Shown: positions 1 through 6,784 of the stretch, one piece after another
Layout: every line of letters begins with the position of its first letter
Position numbering within the stretch: position 1 is the stretch's first letter
Program-made: the position numbers and the translations under genes
Notes under the pieces: model-generated
The model's input: only the letters and a program-made list of their open reading frames with translations
What the model was told of the DNA's origin: nothing
Databases searched by the model: none
NCBI GenBank assembly: GCA_934661755.1
Contig: CAKUJM010000060.1
Coordinates: 1 to 13,612, forward strand
Direction: 5' to 3'
Origin: an uncultured Lentisphaeria bacterium
GTDB lineage: Bacteria > Verrucomicrobiota > Lentisphaeria > Oligosphaerales > Oligosphaeraceae
DNA: 13,612 nucleotides

Positions 1-74
1 AAGGGCGTCCCGCCCTTGTCGTGTGATGCGGTGTAGCAAGGGCGTCCCGCCCTTGTCGTGTGATGCGGTGTAGC
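1..74. repeat. Two tandem copies of a 37-base palindrome-bearing repeat
   Basis: Bases 1-37 and 38-74 are identical. Each starts with the interrupted palindrome AAGGGC-GTCCC-GCCCTT, followed by a 20-base spacer that ends in GTAGC. The window starts at a repeat boundary, so the array may extend further left. The palindrome is nearly the reverse complement of the one in the array at 85-294: the loop GTCCC here is GGGAC there, with one changed stem pair. The two arrays are therefore the same family in opposite orientation. The function is unknown; it could fold as a hairpin in RNA or be a dispersed intergenic repeat. Confidence 0.9.
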
Positions 75-84
75 AAGTGTCGCC

Positions 85-294
85 AAGGCCGGGACGGCCT
101 TGCTACCCCTCGACAAGGCCGGGACGGCCTTGCTACCCCTTGACAAGGCCGGGACGGCGTTGCTACCTCTCGCCAAGGCCGGGACGGCCTTGCTACCTCT
201 CGCCAAGGCCGGGACGGCGTTGCTACCCCTTGACAAGGCCGGGACGGCCTTGCTACCTCTCGCCAAGGCCGGGACGGCCTTGCTACCCCATAGG
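85..294. repeat. Seven tandem 30-base palindromic repeats
   Basis: Units start at 85, 115, 145, 175, 205, 235 and 265. Each holds AAGGCC-GGGAC-GGCCTT followed by GCTACC and a variable tail. Units at 145 and 205 read GGCGTT instead of GGCCTT, which breaks one stem pair. The tails fall into types (CCCTCGAC, CCCTTGAC, TCTCGCC) that recur out of order, which suggests growth by unequal exchange or slippage. The period is a multiple of three, so all frames stay open and give meaningless repetitive peptides. The array ends 2 bases before the ybaK-like stop codon and lies downstream of that minus-strand operon. Confidence 0.92.
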
Positions 295-297
295 GGT
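285..297 (-). other. Small hairpin overlapping the ybaK-like stop codon
   Basis: ACCCC-ATA-GGGGT is a perfect 5-base-pair stem with a 3-base loop, formed where the last repeat unit meets the end of the coding sequence. It shares base 297 with the stop codon (297-299). No T tract follows on the minus strand, so it is not a classical intrinsic terminator. Together with the repeat palindromes downstream it may slow polymerase or protect the transcript's 3' end; this is inference. Confidence 0.4.
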
Positions 298-773
298 CAA
301 GTCAGGTCGGCGAATTTGGCGTTGATGAATTTCCGCAATGGTTCCGCGGCGATGGCGATGCTCACGCCGACATGGCCGCCGGAGACGCAGATATAGTCGA
401 ACAGCTGCGCGGTTTCATCAATATAGGTCGGGAAGAGCTTCTTCTGGCCGATGGGCGAGCAGCCGCCATGGACATATCCGGTCAGCGGCTGCAGCTCCTT
501 CTGGGAGATCATCTCGATGGACTTCTGGCCGGCGGCGCGGGCGGCCTTCTTCAGGTCCAGCGAGGCATTGCCGGGGATGACGAAGACGAAGTACTCCCGC
601 GGCGTCCCGCGGGTGACCAGGGTCTTGAAGACCTGGTCGGGCGGCTCGCCGATGCGCTCCGAGAGCGTCCCGGCGTCCAATTTGCCGTCGGATACGTCGC
701 AGCTTTTCACCTGGAAGGGGATGTGCGCGTTTTCCAGCAGACGCATCACGTTGGTTCTGGGCAGTTCTTTCAA
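297..773 (-). CDS. ybaK: Cys-tRNA(Pro) deacylase, YbaK/EbsC family
   Basis: A 158-residue protein of the single-domain YbaK family, which hydrolyses cysteine wrongly attached to tRNA(Pro) in the cytoplasm. The family hallmarks are clear: QVFKTLV at 47-53 with the key lysine at 50, LDLKK at 72-76, TGYVHGGCSPIGQKK at 98-112, VSGG at 130-133 and a terminal NAKFADL. Length and layout match E. coli YbaK (159 residues). The chosen start is a TTG at 773, because the E. coli protein aligns from about residue 6. The first ATG (746) would remove part of the first helix; a GTG at 749 is another option. No clear ribosome site is visible. The gene sits 24 bases behind the antiporter gene and is probably the last gene of the V-ATPase transcript. 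Confidence 0.93.
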   Translation of the reverse strand: MKELPRTNVMRLLENAHIPFQVKSCDVSDGKLDAGTLSERIGEPPDQVFKTLVTRGTPREYFVFVIPGNASLDLKKAARAAGQKSIEMISQKELQPLTGYVHGGCSPIGQKKLFPTYIDETAQLFDYICVSGGHVGVSIAIAAEPLRKFINAKFADLT

Positions 774-797
774 GGTGCGGTGGCGCCGTCGGCGGGG

Positions 798-2453
798 TTA
801 CTCCTCGTGGGAGTTGGTGGAGTTGAAGAAGATCGCGGCCTCGCGCAGCCGGTCGGTCGTGCCCATGACCGTCATGGTGTCGCCTTCGTGGATGACGGTG
901 TTTCCGCGCGGGACGATATATTTGGCGTTGCGGCGGATCATGATGACAAACACGCCTTCCGGCAGTCCCAGATTGCGCAGTTCCTTGTCGACCATGTCGG
1001 AGCCGGCGGGGATGGTGAATTCACCGGGATGGTTGTCGGCGTAGTCGTCTTCATCCGCATGGCCGCCATCGTCTTTTCTCCGGGAGAATGACACCTGGTC
1101 GAACGCCAGCGGCGCAGTCGGCACGACCTTCAGGGGGGAGTCCAGATGGAGCAGCCTGGCCAGCGGCATGATGGTGAAGCTCTGGAAGGCCACGGAAAGC
1201 AGCACCATGAAGAAGATCATATTGAACATGATCTCCGCGACATTGAAGTTGCCGCCGCCGATGGTCGGCCATTCCGACTGGTTGATTATCAGCGGGAAGG
1301 TCGCCAGCATGATCGGCGCGCCGCCGCGCAGGCCGACCCAGCTGACCAGGAGTTTGGCGCGGGTGGAATAGCTGCTTTTGAAGAGGCAGAGGAAGGTGGC
1401 GGCCGGCCTGGCGACGAACATCAGGAAGAGCGCCATGACCAGCCCCCATCCGGCGAATTTCCAGTTGAAGAGGATTTCGGGATTGGCCTTGAGGCCGAGC
1501 ATGGTGAACAGCAGCACCTGCATGAGCCATGCCAGGGCGTCGGAGAAGCGCCCGTAGCTGTTCTTGAAGACGAATTGGCTGTTTCCCATGACGATTCCGG
1601 CGACATAGACCGCCATGAATCCATTGGCGTTGATCCACGAGGCCGCGGCGTAGGTGACCAGCACAATCCCCATCCCCAGGACGTGGTAGAGGCCGTCGTA
1701 ATCCAGCTGCAGGCGGTTGAAGAGCCAGATCGCGCCCCGGGACAGGGCGATGCCGACGCCGACGCCGATGCCCATTTTCCAGACGAACTGCGGCAGGAAC
1801 AGCATGCATTCAGCGGCTGCGCTGCCGCCGCCGCTGACGGTCTCGTACATCCCGAGGAAGAACAGCGTCAGCAACGTCGCCATCGGGTCGTTGGATCCGC
1901 TTTCGTATTCGAGCAATGGCCGGAGGGTTCCGCGGAGGCTGATTTTCCGGGAGCGCAGAATGGAAAAGACCGCCGATGCGTCAGTCGAGGAGATGATCGA
2001 GCCGAAGAGCATGCAGGATGCGAAGAACGCCGTGTCGGTCATGCCTTCCGGAATCCGGTGATGGAAGAGGACGATCACGAATCCGCCCAGGAGCAATGCG
2101 GTGAGCAGCACCCCGGCGGTGGAGAGGATGGTGCCGGGGATCAGCACCTTCCGGATTCCCGCCAGCGAGGAGTCGTATCCGCCGCTGAACAGGATGAACG
2201 CCAGCGCCATGGTACCGAAGCTGTTGGCGATTTTCCAGTCGATGTGCTCGTTGAGCTGTTCCAGCTCGGTGCTGTCCAGCCCCGGCAGCAGCCCATCCCC
2301 GAGGACGTAGTGCAATCCCATTCCCAGCAGCAGGAACAGCAGCAGGCACGGCATGCTGAATCGGGATGACAATTTGCTGGAGATGATGCATCCGACAATC
2401 AGCAGTCCGAGGGTGAGGAAGGGTATTGCGGTTGAGTCCAGAAGCTGTGGCAT
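798..2453 (-). CDS. nhaP2: Potassium/proton (CPA1) antiporter with RCK_C domain
   Basis: A 551-residue inner-membrane antiporter of the CPA1 family, closest in layout to NhaP2/CvrA. Residues 10 to about 430 are strongly hydrophobic with some 12 membrane segments. The signature ion-site motifs are SSTDASAVF (155-163) and ESGSNDPMA (184-192), whose Asp residues belong to the transport site in this family. After the membrane part comes an acidic linker rich in D, E and H (about 450-470), then a cytosolic RCK_C/TrkA_C domain (about 470-545) that in relatives senses ligands and gates transport. The ATG at 2453 is the natural start. The gene lies 28 bases behind V-ATPase subunit K, so it is probably co-transcribed. 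Whether it carries K+ or Na+ cannot be told from sequence; the gene symbol is a best match, not proof. Confidence 0.9.
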   Translation of the reverse strand: MPQLLDSTAIPFLTLGLLIVGCIISSKLSSRFSMPCLLLFLLLGMGLHYVLGDGLLPGLDSTELEQLNEHIDWKIANSFGTMALAFILFSGGYDSSLAGIRKVLIPGTILSTAGVLLTALLLGGFVIVLFHHRIPEGMTDTAFFASCMLFGSIISSTDASAVFSILRSRKISLRGTLRPLLEYESGSNDPMATLLTLFFLGMYETVSGGGSAAAECMLFLPQFVWKMGIGVGVGIALSRGAIWLFNRLQLDYDGLYHVLGMGIVLVTYAAASWINANGFMAVYVAGIVMGNSQFVFKNSYGRFSDALAWLMQVLLFTMLGLKANPEILFNWKFAGWGLVMALFLMFVARPAATFLCLFKSSYSTRAKLLVSWVGLRGGAPIMLATFPLIINQSEWPTIGGGNFNVAEIMFNMIFFMVLLSVAFQSFTIMPLARLLHLDSPLKVVPTAPLAFDQVSFSRRKDDGGHADEDDYADNHPGEFTIPAGSDMVDKELRNLGLPEGVFVIMIRRNAKYIVPRGNTVIHEGDTMTVMGTTDRLREAAIFFNSTNSHEE

Positions 2454-2481
2454 GGGTGCGTGGGGGCTGGTTGCGGGCGGA

Positions 2482-2949
2482 TCAGGCCGCGATTGCGAAG
2501 TTGCGTCCGAAGGTGATGGCGAAGACCATGACGAAGATGGCGATGGTTTCGACCACGCCCAGCGCCAGCAGGTAATTGACGAAGCCCTTGCCGGTTTCGG
2601 AGTATGCGTCGCAGGCTCCGGCGGCGGCGCGGCCCTGGTAGGCTGCGGAGGCGCAGATCCCCAATCCGCCGAGGGCGCCGATGGACAGCGCCGCCGGCCA
2701 CTGGGCCGGATTCATTTTGATGATCTGCAGCATCAGGATCAGCCCGTAGATGGTCTGGGACATCGGGACGCCGCAGAGGATGGTCAGCTGGAAGGGCGCG
2801 GTCTTCCCCTGGGCATAGCAGCGTTTCCAGCTGCCGACCGCCGAGCTGGCGGCCAGGCCGCAGCCGATGGAGGAACCCAGTGCCGCCAGGCCGAAGGCCG
2901 CGAAGGCCCCGACGCCCACCAACGCTTTTTGAAATAGTACCGGATCCAT
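2482..2949 (-). CDS. atpK: V-type ATPase subunit K (proteolipid c ring)
   Basis: A 155-residue double-hairpin proteolipid with four membrane helices, forming the rotating ring. The first hairpin spans about 8-78 and the second about 86-148. The ion-carrying glutamate is E134 in LGVVETIAIF. Residues equivalent to Na+ ligands of Enterococcus hirae NtpK are present: S64 and Q65 in PMSQTIYG, Q105 in YQGRAAAG, and E134. The hirae ligands are T64, Q65, Q110 and E139. This points to Na+ coupling, although only experiment decides. The longer reading frame upstream is non-coding: the ATG at 2949 gives the family length and has a strong AAGGAG site 11 bases before it. The gap of 74 bases behind subunit I is the longest within the ATPase gene set apart from that before subunit A. 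Confidence 0.95.
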   Translation of the reverse strand: MDPVLFQKALVGVGAFAAFGLAALGSSIGCGLAASSAVGSWKRCYAQGKTAPFQLTILCGVPMSQTIYGLILMLQIIKMNPAQWPAALSIGALGGLGICASAAYQGRAAAGACDAYSETGKGFVNYLLALGVVETIAIFVMVFAITFGRNFAIAA

Positions 2950-2960
2950 GTTTTGAGAGT

Positions 2961-2966
2961 CTCCTT
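2961..2966 (-). promoter_or_regulatory. Strong ribosome binding site of subunit K
   Basis: AAGGAG reads on the minus strand 11 bases before the K start codon, inside the string TCTCAAGGAGA. The same 11-base string at the same spacing precedes subunit E. The flank also repeats ACTCTCAA on both sides of the site. Other ATPase genes here have weaker or no such sites, which fits the need for many K copies per complex. Confidence 0.75.
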
Positions 2967-3023
2967 GAGAGTTTATTTTGGGGGTATATGCAGGTGTATG
3001 TGCCAGATTTGAAAGCGCCTCGG

Positions 3024-4793
3024 CTACTTGAACGGCGCGTATGGCCGCCCGCTCCATTCGATGCCGATATGTCCGGAGAATTCCAGCGTGTTGAGGCGGA
3101 TGCCATGCACCAGCACGCTCATTGACGCCAGCGCGACGTTGAGGAGATGCCCCAGCATGAGCACCACCAGGCCGACCGGGATCAGCCACTTGTCCGCGCT
3201 CCAGATGCTGCTGGCCATGTCGTTGAAGGCCTGGGCGATATAGAGGCTGGAGAGCCCCACCGCATAGAGCCGGATGTATGAAAGCACGTCGCTGATGCTG
3301 TTGATGAAGTTGAACGGCGAATAGATGACGTCGCCGAATGACCTCCAGTTGATCGAGAAAAGCACGATCAGGACGGTGGCGGCCAGATACATGCAGGCCG
3401 GGACGGTGAAGTTGTCGAAGGAGTTGTCGATTAGCAGCGCCTTGACCGTGAAGAAATTTCCCCACATGAAGAGCGCCCATCCGGCATTGCCGAGCTTCTC
3501 GCGCAGCGAGTTGGCCAGGCAGGCCTTCCAGAGCCGGGCGAAGGAGAGGTGCGCGGCGCCGATGAAGAAGCAGAAGAGCTTGATATGGGCGTCGGTGGCG
3601 TCATTTGCCAGCCACGGCAGACCGCCGGCCTTCAGTCCGAACCAGGTGCCGCTGAGCGTCCCCCATACGAGTATGCTGGCCGACATGCCCAGGAGCAGCT
3701 GCAGCGTCTCCGGCGGCGGTCCCCACTTCGGGTGCCGCCGCTGCCGGATGATGGCGGCGCCGCACAGGATGGTGAAGACCAATCCGTATCCGGCGTCCCC
3801 GACCAGCATGCCGCAGAAGAAGATCAGGCAGAGCAGCACGCATACCGAGACATCCACTTCACGGTATCCGGGGATTACGCCGATGAAATCGAGCAGCGTC
3901 CGGGCCATCTGGAATGGGCGCGGCAGCACCAGGCTGGTCGGCACCTGGGGGTCATCGGCGGGGACATCCTCGTAGCGCACCGCCCATCCGCACCGCTGGG
4001 CGGTCTGGCGCAACCGGTCCAGCCGCGACGAGGGGATGTATCCGGTCAGGTACGACAGCGTCTCGCCGGAGTGTCCCATGCCGCTGCGGGTGGTTTCGAA
4101 GGCAATCGACTGGTCGAGCCGTTCGAGCGCATGGCTGATTTCCGCGCGGTGTCCGCGGGCGCATTCGCCGATGCATTTGGCGGCATCCTGGCTGCGCCGC
4201 CGGGCATCGGCGATTTGCGACTGGAGCTGCGAGAGGTCCATGCCGCAGGGGAAGGACTCCACCGGCAGGGCAAGATGTGACAGGTCGCGCCGCGAAATCA
4301 CCATGAAGCAGCGGTTTTGCCGGTCGCCGCCGGCCGGAAGCGCGGATGCATCCTGCGGAAGCTCGATCTTCTGGCTGCGCGGGGCACGGCAAAGCGCCAC
4401 CTTCCATCCCAGGGACCGCAGCTGCTCCAGCCGGGCGGCGTCGAACTGCCCCCAGAGCCGCAACTTGTCCTCGGCGGGGACAAGCCGCCGCAATTCCTCC
4501 TCGGCGCCGCGTTCGGCCTCCACGGCGTCCAGCAATGCGCGGGTGCGTTCATCCGCCTGGGCGGGTGTGAAGCTGCGCGCCATCGTGGGTGCGTCCGCAC
4601 CGCCGCATTGGTCCATGCGGTTGATCGCCGCCTGGAGGGCATCGCGCTGATGCCGCAGCTCGTCAAGCTTCGCCGAGGCCGGCGGGACGCAGCTGGTGAC
4701 ATGCACGCTTGCCAGCCGCCGGAGGATGCGCAAGGAGCGGTCCTGGTCCCGGGAGAGGCAGACGATTGTCAATTTCTTCATTTCCTCAATCAT
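3024..4793 (-). CDS. atpI: V-type ATPase subunit I (membrane stator, a-subunit)
   Basis: A 589-residue stator that holds the peripheral stalk and provides the ion half-channels beside the K ring. Residues 1-300 are cytosolic and helical, with charged coiled-coil-like stretches at about 40-110 and 185-235. From about 312 the protein is membrane-embedded, with roughly seven or eight helices. Family motifs are FFCGMLVGDAGYGL (325-338), SFGDVIYSPFNF (485-496) and SYIRLYAVGLSSLYIAQAFN (505-524); R508 matches the essential channel arginine. The C-terminus HGIRLNTLEFSGHIG is also typical. I chose the ATG at 4793 because it overlaps the stop of subunit D as ATGA and has an AGGGGGT site before it. The next in-frame ATG (4781) has a GAGG too close to it. 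The protein is at the short end for the family. Confidence 0.94.
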   Translation of the reverse strand: MIEEMKKLTIVCLSRDQDRSLRILRRLASVHVTSCVPPASAKLDELRHQRDALQAAINRMDQCGGADAPTMARSFTPAQADERTRALLDAVEAERGAEEELRRLVPAEDKLRLWGQFDAARLEQLRSLGWKVALCRAPRSQKIELPQDASALPAGGDRQNRCFMVISRRDLSHLALPVESFPCGMDLSQLQSQIADARRRSQDAAKCIGECARGHRAEISHALERLDQSIAFETTRSGMGHSGETLSYLTGYIPSSRLDRLRQTAQRCGWAVRYEDVPADDPQVPTSLVLPRPFQMARTLLDFIGVIPGYREVDVSVCVLLCLIFFCGMLVGDAGYGLVFTILCGAAIIRQRRHPKWGPPPETLQLLLGMSASILVWGTLSGTWFGLKAGGLPWLANDATDAHIKLFCFFIGAAHLSFARLWKACLANSLREKLGNAGWALFMWGNFFTVKALLIDNSFDNFTVPACMYLAATVLIVLFSINWRSFGDVIYSPFNFINSISDVLSYIRLYAVGLSSLYIAQAFNDMASSIWSADKWLIPVGLVVLMLGHLLNVALASMSVLVHGIRLNTLEFSGHIGIEWSGRPYAPFK

Positions 4794-5437
4794 CTCGCAC
4801 CCCCTGGCGCCTGGATGGCGGCCGTGGCGATGGCGGCATCGCGCGCCTGGCATTTCGCCTTGGCGATCTTGGAACGGCCGACCGAATTGGTCTGCTGGTC
4901 GCCGATGTAGATGTTGATGCGCCGGATGTTCTCCTGGGCCTCCGGAATCTTGACCTTCTCGAAGAGGTTCACACGCTGGCTGACGGTGCGCAGCTCCGCC
5001 TCCAGGCGCTTCAGCTGTTCGGAAAGCAGCTGGAGCTGGAGCCGCAGCTGCGTCTGGCGCTTGATGGCCGCAATCGCGTCATCCAGCCATAGCGGCTCGG
5101 CGAAAAGATCCCACTGGGCGTCGTCAAAGTCCAGCGCCTTGAATACCGGCACATCGATGCCGGCGATATTGCGCTGGCTGACCTCCCAGCTGCGGATCGC
5201 CAGAAACGGCTGCAACTCATCGGCGGTGGTCGCGCCCATGAGCGCCATCACGCCGGCGGCCTGGGCCAGCCCGTCGGCAAGAAGCCCCTCGAGCCGGGAG
5301 CATTGCTCGCGTCCCTGGCGGACCTCCAATTGAAGCTGCTGCTTCTTGAGCTGCAGGGTCGGCAGGTAGCGCTCAAAGCGCTTCAGGGCATCGCGCTGCG
5401 CCTTCAATTCATTTTTGGTGAGCTTGATCTTTGCCAT
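4790..5437 (-). CDS. atpD: V-type ATPase subunit D (central stalk)
   Basis: A 215-residue central rotor shaft that turns inside the A3B3 head and links it to the membrane ring. It has the expected long N- and C-terminal helices: LTKNELKAQRDALKRFERYL at 6-25 and the stretch from about 120 to 170, with RVNLFEKVKIPEAQENIRRI (155-174) as the family signature. The middle part (about 65-118) is the variable globular section. A basic tail SVGRSKIAKAK (185-195) follows. The start is the ATG at 5437; no strong ribosome site is seen. It lies 12 bases behind subunit B and its TGA overlaps the ATG of subunit I, which suggests translational coupling. Confidence 0.94.
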   Translation of the reverse strand: MAKIKLTKNELKAQRDALKRFERYLPTLQLKKQQLQLEVRQGREQCSRLEGLLADGLAQAAGVMALMGATTADELQPFLAIRSWEVSQRNIAGIDVPVFKALDFDDAQWDLFAEPLWLDDAIAAIKRQTQLRLQLQLLSEQLKRLEAELRTVSQRVNLFEKVKIPEAQENIRRINIYIGDQQTNSVGRSKIAKAKCQARDAAIATAAIQAPGGAR

Positions 5438-5449
5438 CTTGACGCACCG

Positions 5450-6754
5450 TCACCCCTTCGCCCAGAATTTGTCCAGCATCTCGGTCTTGATGCCGGTTTC
5501 GGCGGGCTCGAAGCACTCGGCGAGGATCCGCCAGCCGTTGTCGAGCGCTTTTTCCAGCGGGACATTGACCTGCAGATCCATCATCTGCTCCTCGAAGAGC
5601 CGGCCGTACTTGAGCAGCTTGCTGTCCCAGGCGGACATGCGGAATCCCATCGACTGCTTCTCCAGCGCGTCCTTGAACTCGGAGTAGAGCCGGATCATGG
5701 TGTCCATCAGCGTCCGGTGGTCTTCGCGGGTGCGGCTGTTGACCTGCTGCTTGAGCCGCGAGAGCGACCCGAAGGGCTCGATGCGCCCGCCATGCAGATA
5801 GAACTGGCCCTCGGTGATGTAGCCGGTGTTGTCCGGAACCGGATGGGTGACGTCATCGCCGGGCATGGTGGTGACCGCCAGCACGGTGATCGACCCCGCG
5901 TCTTCACCGGCGAACTGCACCGCCTTCTCATAGCGGGATGCCAGCTGGCTGTAGAGGTCGCCGGGATATCCGCGGTTGGACGGGATCTGCTCCATGGTGA
6001 TGGCGATCTCCTTCAAGGCGTCCGCAAAATTGGTCATGTCGGTCAGCAGCACCAGCACCCGCTTCTTTTCCTGGACGGCGAAGTATTCGGCCGCGGCCAG
6101 CGCCATGTCCGGAACCAGCGTGCATTCCACGGTCGGGTCGGAGGCGGTGTGCACGAACATCACCGTGCGGGGCAGCGCGCCATGTTCGTCCAGGGTATTG
6201 CGGAAATAGAGGTAGTCGTCGTATTTGAGGCCCATCCCCCCCAGCACGATCACATCGACCTCGGCCTGCATGGCGATGCGCGCCAGCAGCTGGTTGTAGG
6301 GCTCGCCCGGCACCGAGAAAATCGGCAGCTTCTGGCTTTCGACCAGGGTGTTGAAGACATCGATCATCGGGATGCCGGTGCGGATCATCTTGCGGGGGAT
6401 GACCCGGCAGGCGGGATTCACCGACGGGCCGCCGATGTCCTGCATGTCGTCGGTGAGCGCCGGGCCGTTGTCCCGTGCCGCGCCATTGCCGGAGAAGATC
6501 CGCCCCAGCAGGTCGGTGGTGGCCGAAAGCTGCATCTGGTGGCCGAGAAAACGCACTTCGGCGTCGGTGGAGATGCCGCGGGAGCCGGCGAACACCTGCA
6601 ACGACACCCGGCTGCCGTCGAGGCGGATGACCTGGGCCAGCGAGGTGCGGCCGTGGCTGTTGATGACTGCCAGCTCGCCGTTGGCGGCATTCCCGGCCTC
6701 GAGGGTGATGACGTTGCCGCTGATCTGGATGATATGGTTATAGGTCTTTCTCAT
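5450..6754 (-). CDS. atpB: V-type ATPase subunit B (non-catalytic)
   Basis: A 434-residue regulatory nucleotide-site subunit of the A3B3 head. The N-terminal beta barrel covers about 1-75. KLPIFSVPGEPYNQLLARIA (142-161) holds the degenerate P-loop typical of B subunits, lacking the GKT of subunit A. VLVLLTDMTNFADALKEI (233-250), PSNRGYPGDLYSQLASRYEK (258-277) and TMPGDDVTHPVPDNTGYITE (296-315) are conserved family blocks. R333 in GSLSRLK is positioned like the arginine that completes the catalytic site of the neighbouring A subunit. Start ATG 6754 has AGGAAG about 8 bases upstream. It lies 30 bases behind subunit A. Length is normal. Confidence 0.96.
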   Translation of the reverse strand: MRKTYNHIIQISGNVITLEAGNAANGELAVINSHGRTSLAQVIRLDGSRVSLQVFAGSRGISTDAEVRFLGHQMQLSATTDLLGRIFSGNGAARDNGPALTDDMQDIGGPSVNPACRVIPRKMIRTGIPMIDVFNTLVESQKLPIFSVPGEPYNQLLARIAMQAEVDVIVLGGMGLKYDDYLYFRNTLDEHGALPRTVMFVHTASDPTVECTLVPDMALAAAEYFAVQEKKRVLVLLTDMTNFADALKEIAITMEQIPSNRGYPGDLYSQLASRYEKAVQFAGEDAGSITVLAVTTMPGDDVTHPVPDNTGYITEGQFYLHGGRIEPFGSLSRLKQQVNSRTREDHRTLMDTMIRLYSEFKDALEKQSMGFRMSAWDSKLLKYGRLFEEQMMDLQVNVPLEKALDNGWRILAECFEPAETGIKTEMLDKFWAKG

Positions 6755-6784
6755 CTTGGTACTTCCTGTGCCGCTTGGGTGCGC

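Noticed and set aside
1..294. CRISPR array
   Set aside because: Units are contiguous 30- or 37-base repeats with near-identical tails, without unique spacers, and there are no cas genes nearby.
77..396. Open frames over the repeats giving repeated peptides such as RPGRPCYP and KAGTALLP
   Set aside because: They arise because the 30-base repeat is a multiple of three and lacks stops in several frames. No ribosome site, no family resemblance, and one frame runs into the antisense of the ybaK-like gene.
1146..2369. Long plus-strand open frame (407 codons) opposite the antiporter
   Set aside because: It is the antisense of a clearly recognisable membrane protein. Its product is rich in D, E, H, Q and G, as expected from the complement of hydrophobic codons in GC-rich DNA.
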